A stretch of 64,000 nucleotides of DNA, taken from positions 1 through 64,000 of the forward strand of contig NZ_JAUTWS010000023.1 in NCBI RefSeq assembly GCF_030657435.1, in the 5' to 3' direction. Position 1 is the stretch's first letter; every line of letters begins with the position of its first letter. Positions 1 through 7,923 of this stretch are shown here, piece after piece. This DNA is from Paracraurococcus lichenis (GTDB lineage: Bacteria; Pseudomonadota; Alphaproteobacteria; Acetobacterales; Acetobacteraceae). The notes below the pieces were generated by a model. That model saw only the letters and a program-made list of their open reading frames with translations. It searched no databases and was not told the origin of the DNA. Position numbers and translations under genes: made by a program.

Positions 1-26
1 GGCTCCGGCCCGATCCGGGCTGTGGG

Positions 27-50
27 ACGGGCCGCCCTCGGGCGGCCCGT
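27..50. terminator. Hairpin at the left edge, terminator-like
   Basis: Eleven-base perfect inverted repeat (27-37 with 40-50) separated by two bases. It lies just past the stop codon of the minus-strand TerC gene. It has no long T tract on either strand, so it may be a weak bidirectional terminator or only a structured intergenic element. It might also serve a plus-strand gene ending left of the window. Confidence 0.4.
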
Positions 51-71
51 TCTGCGTTCGGGGGCCGGCCG

Positions 72-827
72 TCACCCCCGCGGCGCCGGCCCTGCCGCCC
101 GGTCGGCCCCCGCCGCGCGCCGCCGCCGGCCCGCCCGCTTCGCCAGCAGGTTCAGCCCCTCCACCCCCGCGGCGAAGGCCATGGCGGTGTAGACGAAGCC
201 CTTCGGCACATGGAAGCCGAGGCCCTCGGCGACCAGCACCATCCCGATCATCACCAGGAAGGCCAGCGCCAGCATCACGACGGTCGGGTTGCGCTCCATG
301 AAGCGCGAGAGCGCGTCCATGGACAGCAGCATCGCCAGCACCGAGACGACGATGGCGGTGGCGATCACCCAGAACTCCCGCGTCAGCGCGACCGCCGCCA
401 GGATCGAATCCACCGAGAACACCATGTCCAGCAGCAGGATCTGGAAGACGGTCGGCCAGAAGGCGGCGGTCACCGCATCGGCGGCATGGCTCGCCTCGAC
501 GCTGTCGGGATCGACGCGGTGGTGGATCTCGATCGTCGCCTTGCCGATCAGGAAGAGCCCGCCGGCCAACAGGATCAGGTCCTTGCCGGAGATCTCGACC
601 CCCAGGACCTCGAAGAGCGGCCGGGTCAGGGTCAGCAGCCAGCTCGTCCCCGCCAGCATGGCGAAGCGCAGCAGCACCGCGAGGCCGAGGCCGATCCGCC
701 GGGCATTGACCCGCTGGTGCTCTGGCAGGCGGTTGGAGAGGATGGCGATGAAGACCAGGTTGTCGATCCCCAGCACCACTTCCATGCCGATGAGCGCGAC
801 GAGGGCGACGAGGAGTTCGCTGTCCAT
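72..827 (-). CDS. TerC family integral membrane protein
   Basis: Protein of 251 residues, almost entirely hydrophobic, with about seven predicted membrane segments. The N-terminal segment carries the TerC/Alx hallmark acidic motif (GMEVVLGIDNLVFIAIL), and a second acidic membrane motif (LLDMVFSVDSILAAVAL) lies near residue 135. The family is linked to metal (Mn2+) export or metal homeostasis during protein secretion and alkaline stress; the substrate here is unknown. I chose the ATG at 827 because the family homology begins there; the 28 codons upstream in frame look non-coding. It is transcribed away from the permease gene starting at 845, so the two share a very short divergent region. Confidence 0.9.
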   Translation of the reverse strand: MDSELLVALVALIGMEVVLGIDNLVFIAILSNRLPEHQRVNARRIGLGLAVLLRFAMLAGTSWLLTLTRPLFEVLGVEISGKDLILLAGGLFLIGKATIEIHHRVDPDSVEASHAADAVTAAFWPTVFQILLLDMVFSVDSILAAVALTREFWVIATAIVVSVLAMLLSMDALSRFMERNPTVVMLALAFLVMIGMVLVAEGLGFHVPKGFVYTAMAFAAGVEGLNLLAKRAGRRRRAAGADRAAGPAPRG

Positions 828-844
828 TCCGGCCTTGTCCCAGA

Positions 845-3517
845 TTGCCGCGCTGTAACGCAAGCTCTCGCTCGGCGTTGCCGGGCTTGGATCGGCGCCT
901 GGCCGCCCCAACTGCGGCAGGAACCCTGACGGAGTTTCGCCTCTTGGGCCCGATCGGCCAGTTCCTCCTTGGCCTCCGCCTCGCCCGGCGCGAGCTGCGC
1001 GGCGGCATCCGCTCGCTCCGCATCGTGCTCGCCTGCCTCGCCCTCGGCGTCGCCGCCATCGCCGCGGTCGGGACCCTCCGTGCCGCCATCGAGGCCGGGC
1101 TGGCCGCCGACGGCGCCCGCATCCTCGGCGGCGATGTCGAGCTGCGCAGCGGCAACCGACCGGCGACCGAAGCCGCCCGCGCCTGGATCGAGGCCCGCGG
1201 CGGCCGGGTCTCGGCGGTGGTGACGCTCCGCTCCATGCTGGTCGCGCCCTCGGGCGAGCGGATGCTGGTGGAGCTGAAGGCGGTCGACAAGGCCTGGCCG
1301 CTCTATGGCGCGCTCGAGCTCGATCCGCCCGTCGCCCTCGGCACGCCGCAGGAGATGAACGCCGTCCCGATCCTGCAGGCCCCGCCGGCCGCGGAGGCGG
1401 CGGCGGGCGAGCCGCGCATCGCCCTCGACCCGCTGGTCGCCGAACGACTCGGGCTTGCCGTCGGCGACCGGGTGCGGATCGGCGAGGCGAGCTTCCGCTT
1501 CGTCGCTCGCGTCGCGGCGGAGCCGGACAAGGCCACCACCCCCGCGCTCTTCGGCCCGCGCGCCCTGATCACCGAGGCGATGCTGGCCCGCACCCAGCTC
1601 CTCCAGCCCGGCGCCCTGGTGCAGCACGACCTCCGCATCCGCCTGCCGGAGGGCGCCTCCCGCGCCCGCTTCGCGGCCGACCTCCGCAGCGCCTTCGCCG
1701 GGGAGGGCTGGCGCATCCGCACCGCCGACCAGGCGGAGCCGGGGGTGAACCGCTTCCTCGACCGCGCCGCCGCCTTCCTGACGCTGGCCGGGCTGACGGC
1801 GCTGCTGGTCGGCGGCATCGGCGTCGCCACCGGCGTGCGCGGCTGGCTCGACGCCAGGGCGCGGTCCATCGCCACGCTCCGCTGCCTCGGCGCGCCTTCC
1901 GGCATCATCTTCCTGACCTACCTGATCCAGGTGCTGGCGCTGGCCGGGCTCGGCATCCTGGCCGGGCTGCTCGGCGGCTATGGGCTGACCTGGCTGGCGG
2001 CGCAGGCGCTCTCGGGAAGCCTGCCGGTGCCGCCGCGCCTCGCGCCCTATCCGGCGCCGCTGGCCCTGGCCGCGCTCTACGGGCTGCTGACGGCGCTCGC
2101 CTTCGCCCTCTGGCCGCTCGGCCGGGCCGCCCGCATCTCCGGCGCGGCGCTGTTCCGGGATGCGGTGCAGCCGGCGGGCGCGGTGCCCTCCTGGGCCATC
2201 ATCGGGCTCAACCTCGCGGCGGCGGCAGCGCTGGTCGCGCTCATCGTGCTGACCTCCGGCGACCCGGCCTTCGCCCTCGGCTTCTGCGGCGCGGCGGTCG
2301 CCGCGCTGCTGCTCTTCCGCGGCGGCGCCTGGGCGCTGGCGGCGCTCGCCCGGCGGCTGTCGCATCTGCGGCGGCCGGCGCTCCGGCTCGGCCTCGCCAA
2401 CCTGCACCGGCCGGGGGCGCCGACGGCACTGCTGGTCGTCTCCCTCGGCATCGGCCTGACCACGCTGGCCGCCATCGCCCAGATCGAGGGCAATATCCGC
2501 CGGCAGCTTGCGGCCGAGATGCCCTCCCGCGCCCCGAACTTCTTCTTCATCGACATCCAGTCGGACCAGGCGCAGCGCTTCGACGCAGTGGCGCGCGGCC
2601 TGCCGGGGGTGACGGAGGTGAAGCGCGTGCCGAGCCTCCGCGCCCGGATCGTGGCGGTGAAGGGGGTGCCGGCCGAGCGCGCCCCGGTTTCGGAGGACAC
2701 CGCCTGGGCGCTCCGCGGCGACCGCGGCCTGACCTATGCCGCCCGCCTGCCGGAAGGCACGCGGCTCGTCGCCGGGTCGTGGTGGGCGGAGGACTACCGG
2801 GGCGAGCCGCTGCTCTCGCTCGACGCCAACCTCGCCCGCGGCTGGGGGGTGGGCATCGGCGACGCCATCACGGTGAACGTGCTCGGCCGCGACATCGACC
2901 TCAGGGTCGCCAACCTGCGGGCGGTGGACTGGCGCGGCCTCGGGATGAACTTCACCCTCATCGCCTCCCCCGGCCTGCTGGAGGCGGCGCCGCACACCCA
3001 CATCGCCACGGTCCGGGGCGATGCGGCGCAGGACGCCGCGGTGCTGCGGGCGCTGACCGACGCCTTCCCCAACATCTCCGGCATCCGGGTGCGCGACGCG
3101 CTCGAGGCCGTGGCGGCCATCCTGGGCCGGGTCGGCACGGCGCTGACGGCGACCGGCAGCGTCACCCTGCTGGCCGGGCTGCTGGTCCTGGCCGGGGCGG
3201 TCGCGGCCGGGCAGCGGCAGCGGGTGCGGGACGCGGTGGTGCTGAAGACGCTGGGCGCGACCCGGGCGCAGATCCGCGCCGCCTGGATGGTGGAATATGC
3301 GCTGGTCGGGCTGGTCGCGGGGCTGCTGGCGGCGCTGATGGGCAGCGCCGCCGCCTGGGCGGTGGTGACGCAGGTGATGCGGGCGGACTGGGTGCTGCTG
3401 CCGGGGACGCTCGCGGCAACCGTGCTCGGCTGCGCCGCGCTGACGCTCGCCTGCGGGCAGGTCGGCACGGCGCTGGCGCTCCGGGCCCGGCCCGGGCCGC
3501 TGCTGCGGAACGAATAG
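845..3517 (+). CDS. ABC transporter permease, FtsX/YbbP-like
   Basis: Large inner-membrane permease of up to 890 residues. An N-terminal membrane segment (about residues 57-80) is followed by a MacB-type periplasmic domain, a cluster of membrane helices (about 300-490), a second periplasmic domain and a C-terminal FtsX block of helices (about 760-870). This is the architecture of YbbP-like permeases, which normally pair with an ATPase encoded next door (YbbA) and often an esterase (TesA). No ATPase gene lies beside it here. The start is uncertain: ATG at 845 gives the longest form, but a TTG at 944 has a GGAG nine bases upstream and sits where the conserved sequence begins. Function likely export or remodelling of a hydrophobic or envelope substrate. 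Confidence 0.85.
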   Translation: MPRCNASSRSALPGLDRRLAAPTAAGTLTEFRLLGPIGQFLLGLRLARRELRGGIRSLRIVLACLALGVAAIAAVGTLRAAIEAGLAADGARILGGDVELRSGNRPATEAARAWIEARGGRVSAVVTLRSMLVAPSGERMLVELKAVDKAWPLYGALELDPPVALGTPQEMNAVPILQAPPAAEAAAGEPRIALDPLVAERLGLAVGDRVRIGEASFRFVARVAAEPDKATTPALFGPRALITEAMLARTQLLQPGALVQHDLRIRLPEGASRARFAADLRSAFAGEGWRIRTADQAEPGVNRFLDRAAAFLTLAGLTALLVGGIGVATGVRGWLDARARSIATLRCLGAPSGIIFLTYLIQVLALAGLGILAGLLGGYGLTWLAAQALSGSLPVPPRLAPYPAPLALAALYGLLTALAFALWPLGRAARISGAALFRDAVQPAGAVPSWAIIGLNLAAAAALVALIVLTSGDPAFALGFCGAAVAALLLFRGGAWALAALARRLSHLRRPALRLGLANLHRPGAPTALLVVSLGIGLTTLAAIAQIEGNIRRQLAAEMPSRAPNFFFIDIQSDQAQRFDAVARGLPGVTEVKRVPSLRARIVAVKGVPAERAPVSEDTAWALRGDRGLTYAARLPEGTRLVAGSWWAEDYRGEPLLSLDANLARGWGVGIGDAITVNVLGRDIDLRVANLRAVDWRGLGMNFTLIASPGLLEAAPHTHIATVRGDAAQDAAVLRALTDAFPNISGIRVRDALEAVAAILGRVGTALTATGSVTLLAGLLVLAGAVAAGQRQRVRDAVVLKTLGATRAQIRAAWMVEYALVGLVAGLLAALMGSAAAWAVVTQVMRADWVLLPGTLAATVLGCAALTLACGQVGTALALRARPGPLLRNE

Positions 3518-3640
3518 GCGCGGGGGGCCTCGCGCTTCGTCACGCTTCGTGACATGAATGGATCGGGTGCGATGCCTACATCACGCCTGCCGGCGGCCCC
3601 GCGCGCCGGCGGGGGACCGGCCCGGTAACACGGAATACCG

Positions 3641-3670
3641 TTGAACCGGGTTACAAGATCTCCATATATT
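3641..3670 (+). promoter_or_regulatory. Sigma-70-type promoter for the BI-1 family gene
   Basis: TTGAAC (3641-3646) and TATATT (3665-3670) are separated by 18 bases, in an AT-rich pocket of otherwise GC-rich sequence. A ribosome binding site (GGAGG at 3698-3702) precedes the ATG at 3715. This is the best canonical housekeeping promoter seen in the window. Confidence 0.65.
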
Positions 3671-3714
3671 ATGGCGCAGCGGGGATAGCCCCCTTTCGGA
3701 GGTTCGAGACACCT

Positions 3715-4509
3715 ATGGCCCTTCAACCCGACTATCGATACCAGACGGGTGCGCCAGGCTGGGGTCGTGTGGCGACCGCTGACGCGGCCGCCGTCGATGC
3801 CGGGCTCCGGGCGTACATGCTCCGGGTCTACAACTGGATGGCCTCGGGGCTGCTGCTCACCGGCATCGTGGCGATGCTGGTGGTCAGCGTGCCGGCGATC
3901 CAGGAACTCTTCTATACCGTGGCGCGCACCGGCTCCGGCCGGCTCGTGGTGCAGCCGACGATCCTCTTCTGGGTCGCCGCCCTGTCGCCGCTGGCCTTCA
4001 TCCTGGTCCTCAGCTTCGGCATCAACCGGCTGAGCAAGTCCACGGTCCAGGCACTGTTCTGGGTCTTCTGCGCCTGCATGGGCGCGAGCCTGAGCAACCT
4101 CGCCTGGCGCTACACCGGCGCCTCGATCGCCAGCACCTTCTTCGTCACGGCCGGCATGTACGCGGCGGTCAGCCTCTATGGCTACACCACCAAGGCCGAC
4201 CTGACGCGGATGGGCAGCTTCCTGCTGATGGGCCTGATCGGCATCATGATCGCGGGCATCGTGAACATCTTCCTGGCGAGTTCCGCGCTGCAGTTCGCCA
4301 TCAGCATCCTCGGCGTGCTGGTCTTCCTCGGCCTGACGGCCTTCGATACCCAGCGCATCAAGGCGGACTACATCGAATACGCCTATGCCGCGGGCACGGA
4401 GGAGGCCGGCAAGCGCAGCGTCATGGATGCGCTCGGGCTCTACCTGAACTTCATCAACCTCTTCCAGTTCCTGCTGCAGCTCATGGGCGTCCGGCAGGGC
4501 GAGGAGTGA
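3715..4509 (+). CDS. Bax inhibitor-1/YccA family membrane protein
   Basis: 264 residues with a hydrophilic N-terminus of about 40 residues, then about seven closely spaced membrane helices. The C-terminal region has the family pattern of a helix ending in LTAFDTQRIK followed by an acidic loop (residues about 205-230) and a last helix. Bacterial members (YccA, YbhL, BsYetJ) are inner-membrane proteins connected to FtsH protease modulation or pH-gated calcium leak; which applies here cannot be seen. The gene stands alone with its own promoter and a strong terminator. Confidence 0.93.
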   Translation: MALQPDYRYQTGAPGWGRVATADAAAVDAGLRAYMLRVYNWMASGLLLTGIVAMLVVSVPAIQELFYTVARTGSGRLVVQPTILFWVAALSPLAFILVLSFGINRLSKSTVQALFWVFCACMGASLSNLAWRYTGASIASTFFVTAGMYAAVSLYGYTTKADLTRMGSFLLMGLIGIMIAGIVNIFLASSALQFAISILGVLVFLGLTAFDTQRIKADYIEYAYAAGTEEAGKRSVMDALGLYLNFINLFQFLLQLMGVRQGEE

Positions 4510-4539
4510 TCGGGCGGGCCACAAGGCCGGCGGATCGCA

Positions 4540-4569
4540 GCCCCGGGGGTCCTCCCCCGGGGCTTTTTT
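4540..4569 (+). terminator. Rho-independent terminator
   Basis: Perfect ten-base-pair GC stem (4540-4549 with 4554-4563), tetraloop TCCT, then six Ts (4564-4569). It lies 30 bases past the stop of the BI-1 family gene and is a textbook intrinsic terminator. Confidence 0.92.
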
Positions 4570-4606
4570 CTGGGTCTATCCTGGCGGCCCAGCCCGGAGC
4601 GCCCGC

Positions 4607-5077
4607 ATGACCGCCCGTCCCCCGCTGCCGCCCTACACCGCCGAGACCGCCGCGCAGAAGGCGCGGGCGGCGGAGGATGCCTGGAACAGCCGCGACCCGG
4701 ACCGCGTGGCGCTCGCCTATACCGAGGACAGCCGCTGGCGGAACCGCGCCGAGTTCTTCACGGGGCGCGAGGCGATCGCCGCCTTCCTCCGCCGCAAATG
4801 GGCGAAGGAGCTGGACTACCGCCTGATCAAGGAGGTCTGGGCCTGGCAGGGCAACCGCATCGCCGTCCGCTTCGTCTATGAGTGGCACGACGACAGCGGG
4901 ACCTGGTTCCGCAGCCATGGGAACGAGAATTGGGAATTCGACGCCGACGGCCTGATGGCGCAGCGCCATGCCAGCATCAACGATGTCCCGATCCGCGAGG
5001 CCGAGCGGCAATTCCACTGGCCGGCGCCGGGCCCGCGGCCGGCCGACCATCCGGGGCTGACGGTGCTCGGCCTGTAG
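4607..5077 (+). CDS. DUF1348 / NTF2-like (SnoaL-fold) protein
   Basis: 156 residues. The sequence pattern AEDAWNSRDPDRVALAYTED then SRWRNR...FxGRxAIxxFLxRKW and a WFRSxGNENWEFD block is typical of the DUF1348 branch of the NTF2/SnoaL superfamily, small alpha+beta cone-shaped proteins. Members are soluble cytosolic proteins of undetermined function, some annotated as ketosteroid-isomerase-like. Nothing in the neighbourhood gives a substrate. The ATG start lies 37 bases past the preceding terminator, so transcription must begin in that short gap or by read-through. Confidence 0.88.
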   Translation: MTARPPLPPYTAETAAQKARAAEDAWNSRDPDRVALAYTEDSRWRNRAEFFTGREAIAAFLRRKWAKELDYRLIKEVWAWQGNRIAVRFVYEWHDDSGTWFRSHGNENWEFDADGLMAQRHASINDVPIREAERQFHWPAPGPRPADHPGLTVLGL

Positions 5078-5090
5078 CGCCGGGCGGACT

Positions 5091-6083
5091 GTGCCGATGA
5101 GCCATGCGCATCACCACCACGGGCGCGCGCACGGCCACGACCATGCGCACGGGCATGACCATGGCCACCATGACCACGCGCCCGGGGCCGGCCATCACCA
5201 CGGTCCGGCGCCGGGGGAGCGCGGCTTCGTCCCGGCCATCAGCCTCAACCTGGGATTCGTGGTGCTGGAGGCGGCGGCGGGGCTCGTCGGCGGCTCGCTC
5301 GCCCTGCTGGCGGATGCCGGCCACAACCTCTCGGACGTGCTCGGCCTCGTGCTCGCCTGGGTCGCCGCGCGGCTCACGCGCCGGCTGCCGACCGGCCGGC
5401 GCACCTATGGCTGGCACCGCGGCACCATCCTGGCCGCGCTCGGCAATGCCATGCTGCTGCTGGTCGCGGTCGGGGCGATCGGCCTCGAATCCGTCCAGCG
5501 GCTGCTCGCGCCGGAGCCGGTGGCGACCGGCCTCATGCTCTGGGTCGCCGCCGCCGGCATCGTGGTGAATGCCGGCACCGCCCTGCTCTTCGCCCGCGGG
5601 CGGGAGGCGGACCTGAACCGCCGCGGCGCCTACCTGCACATGGTCGCCGATGCCGGCGTCTCCGCCGGGGTGGTGGTCGGCGCGCTGCTGATCCAGGCGA
5701 CGGGGTGGCAATGGGTGGACCCGGTGCTCGGCCTGCTCATCGCCGCCGTCATCCTCTGGGGCACCTGGGGCCTGCTGCGGGAGAGCATGGACCTTGCCAT
5801 GGATGCGGTGCCGGCCGGGATCGACCCGACGGCCGTGCAGGACTTCCTGGCGGCCCAGCCGGGCGTGCGGGAGGTGCACGACCTGCATATCTGGCCGCTC
5901 TCGACCACCGAGACAGCGCTGACCGCGCATCTGGTCCGGCCCGAGGCCGGGCCGGACGATGCCTTCCTGACCGGCCTCTGCGGCGAACTCCGGGCGCGTT
6001 TCGGCATCGGCCATGCGACACTGCAGGTCGAGAGCGGCGACCCCGCCCATCCCTGCGCCCTGGCGCCGGCCGAGACGCTGTAG
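5091..6083 (+). CDS. Cation diffusion facilitator (CDF) metal exporter
   Basis: 330 residues. The first 38 residues hold 17 histidines, a metal-binding tail typical of CzcD/ZitB/DmeF-type exporters. Six membrane helices follow, with the two CDF metal-site motifs HNxxD (helix 2, about residues 78-82) and HxxxD (helix 5, about residues 184-188). The cytoplasmic C-terminal domain contains VREVHDLHIW, the usual CDF signature. It likely exports Zn2+, Co2+, Ni2+ or a related divalent ion by proton antiport. GTG at 5091 gives this length, but the ATG at 5097 is equally plausible; neither has a strong Shine-Dalgarno site. Confidence 0.95.
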   Translation: MPMSHAHHHHGRAHGHDHAHGHDHGHHDHAPGAGHHHGPAPGERGFVPAISLNLGFVVLEAAAGLVGGSLALLADAGHNLSDVLGLVLAWVAARLTRRLPTGRRTYGWHRGTILAALGNAMLLLVAVGAIGLESVQRLLAPEPVATGLMLWVAAAGIVVNAGTALLFARGREADLNRRGAYLHMVADAGVSAGVVVGALLIQATGWQWVDPVLGLLIAAVILWGTWGLLRESMDLAMDAVPAGIDPTAVQDFLAAQPGVREVHDLHIWPLSTTETALTAHLVRPEAGPDDAFLTGLCGELRARFGIGHATLQVESGDPAHPCALAPAETL

Positions 6084-6144
6084 CCGCCGGCACAACCCGG
6101 CCCCTCCGCCCGCGTTCCGACGGGAACGGCGAGAGGAACCCGGC

Positions 6145-7314
6145 ATGCGCGCTCTGGTCTGGCACGGCCCCAAGGACATCCGCTGCGACAGCGTCCCCGA
6201 CCCGCGGATCGAGGCGCCGCGGGACGCCATCATCAAGGTGACCTCCTGCGCCATCTGCGGCTCCGACCTGCACCTCTATGACGGCTTCATGCCCGGCATG
6301 AAGAACGGCGACGTCATGGGCCACGAGACCATGGGGATCGTCGAGGAGGTCGGGCCGGAATGCACCAACCTCAGGAAGGGCGACCGGGTCGTCATCCCCT
6401 TCACCATCATCTGCGGCGACTGCGACCAGTGCCGGCGCGGCAATTTCAGCGTCTGCGAGCGGTCGAACCGCAACAAGGACCTCGCCGACAAGGTCTTCGG
6501 CCATACCACCGCCGGCCTCTTCGGCTACACGCACCTGACCGGCGGCTATCCGGGCGGCCAGGCGGAATACCTCCGCGTGCCCTTCGCGGACCGGACGCAT
6601 ATCAAGGTGCCGGAGAGCCTGACGGACGAGCAGCTTCTGTTCCTGTCGGACATCTTCCCGACGGGCTGGCAGGCCGCGGTGCAGTGCGACATTGAGCCGA
6701 CGGACACCGTGGCGATCTGGGGCTGCGGCCCGGTCGGGCAGATGGCCATCCGCAGCGCCATCCTGCTCGGCGCCCGGCAGGTCATCGCCATCGACCGGGT
6801 GCCGGAGCGCCTCTCCATGGCGCGGGCCGGCGGCGCGATCACGCTGAACTTCGAGGAGGAGAGCATCGTCGAGCGGCTGAACGAGCTGACGCATGGCAAG
6901 GGCCCGGAGAAATGCATCGACTGCGTCGGGCTCGAGGCGCATGCGACGGCGACGCTCGATTCCATGTATGACCGCGCCAAGCAGGCGGTCATGCTGGAGA
7001 CCGACCGGCCGCATGTGCTGCGGGAGATGATGTATGTCTGCCGTCCCGCCGGCACGCTCTCCATCCCCGGCGTCTATGGCGGGCTGCTCGACAAGATCCC
7101 CTTCGGCATGGCGATGAACAAGGGCCTGACCTTCCGCATGGGCCAGACGCATGTGAACCGCTGGACCGACGACCTGCTGCGGCGGATCGAGCAGGGGCAG
7201 ATCGACCCTTCCTTCGTCATCACCCACCGCATCGGGCTCGAGCAGGGGCCCGACATGTACAAGACCTTCCGCGACAAGCAGGACAGCTGCATCAAGGTGG
7301 TGATCCGGCCATGA
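6145..7314 (+). CDS. Zinc-dependent alcohol dehydrogenase (MDR family)
   Basis: 389 residues of the medium-chain dehydrogenase family. The catalytic zinc ligands are visible as Cys38 (CAICGSDLH) and His60-Glu61 (GHE). The structural zinc loop has four cysteines (Cys90, Cys93, Cys96, Cys104). The Rossmann nucleotide motif GCGPVGQMA is near residue 192. The length and the insert after the zinc loop resemble the glutathione-independent formaldehyde dehydrogenase/threonine dehydrogenase-like branch, NAD(P)-dependent; the substrate cannot be read. The ATG at 6145 was chosen because GAGAGGA lies eight bases upstream. The stop overlaps the next gene (ATGA), so both are co-translated. Confidence 0.93.
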   Translation: MRALVWHGPKDIRCDSVPDPRIEAPRDAIIKVTSCAICGSDLHLYDGFMPGMKNGDVMGHETMGIVEEVGPECTNLRKGDRVVIPFTIICGDCDQCRRGNFSVCERSNRNKDLADKVFGHTTAGLFGYTHLTGGYPGGQAEYLRVPFADRTHIKVPESLTDEQLLFLSDIFPTGWQAAVQCDIEPTDTVAIWGCGPVGQMAIRSAILLGARQVIAIDRVPERLSMARAGGAITLNFEEESIVERLNELTHGKGPEKCIDCVGLEAHATATLDSMYDRAKQAVMLETDRPHVLREMMYVCRPAGTLSIPGVYGGLLDKIPFGMAMNKGLTFRMGQTHVNRWTDDLLRRIEQGQIDPSFVITHRIGLEQGPDMYKTFRDKQDSCIKVVIRP

Positions 7315-7832
7315 GCGCGCGTAAGGACGGCACCCTCGCCACCGCCAGGGCGCTCGGCTGGTTCAGCATCGGCCTCGGCCTGGCGGAGGTCCTCGCGCCG
7401 CAGGCGCTCGCCCGCGGCCTCGGCATGCGGGGCCATGAGCGGCTGATCGCCAGCTACGGCGCGCGGGAGATCGCCACGGGGATCGGCATCCTGAGCGCGC
7501 GGGACCCGACGCCCTGGATCTGGGGCCGCGTCGCCGGCGATGCGCTCGACATCGGCACGCTGGCGACGGCGCTCGATGGCCACAACCGGGCGCGGGGGGC
7601 GGCCGGCGCCGCCCTCGCCGCGGTCGCCGGCGTCACGCTGCTGGACCTGCTCTGCGGCCGGGCGCTGTCGGCGCGGCGGCAGGCGCGCCGGATCGCGCGG
7701 CGACGGGACTATGGCGACCGCAGCGGCCTGCCCAAGCCGCCCGGTGACATGCGCGGCGCGGCGCGCGACTTCGAGGTGCCGCGCGACTTCCGGACGCCGG
7801 AGGCGTTGCGCCCCTGGACCAGCGCGGCCTGA
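7311..7832 (+). CDS. Small membrane protein coupled to the alcohol dehydrogenase
   Basis: 173 residues. The first about 120 form three or four short hydrophobic stretches rich in Gly/Ala, and the rest is a basic, Arg-rich then acidic cytosolic tail ending in a motif-like segment (FEVPRDFRTPEALRPW). I recall similar proteins beside or fused to SRPBCC 'cyclase/dehydrase' domains in alphaproteobacteria, but no SRPBCC domain is present here and no function can be assigned. Its ATG overlaps the upstream stop by four bases, which implies tight co-expression with the zinc dehydrogenase and possibly a role as its membrane partner (inference). Confidence 0.8.
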   Translation: MSARKDGTLATARALGWFSIGLGLAEVLAPQALARGLGMRGHERLIASYGAREIATGIGILSARDPTPWIWGRVAGDALDIGTLATALDGHNRARGAAGAALAAVAGVTLLDLLCGRALSARRQARRIARRRDYGDRSGLPKPPGDMRGAARDFEVPRDFRTPEALRPWTSAA

Positions 7833-7923
7833 GCCTGCCGCCGAATTCGCGCTCTCATGGAGAGGCCGGGCATACCCTGGAGATGCCCGGTCTCTTCGCG
7901 CGGGGGCCTTCGGCCCCCGACCG

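Noticed and set aside
632..3001. Long minus-strand frame opposite the FtsX-type permease
   Set aside because: Translation is rich in Arg, Gly, Glu and Gln with no recognisable domain; the plus strand encodes a clear permease.
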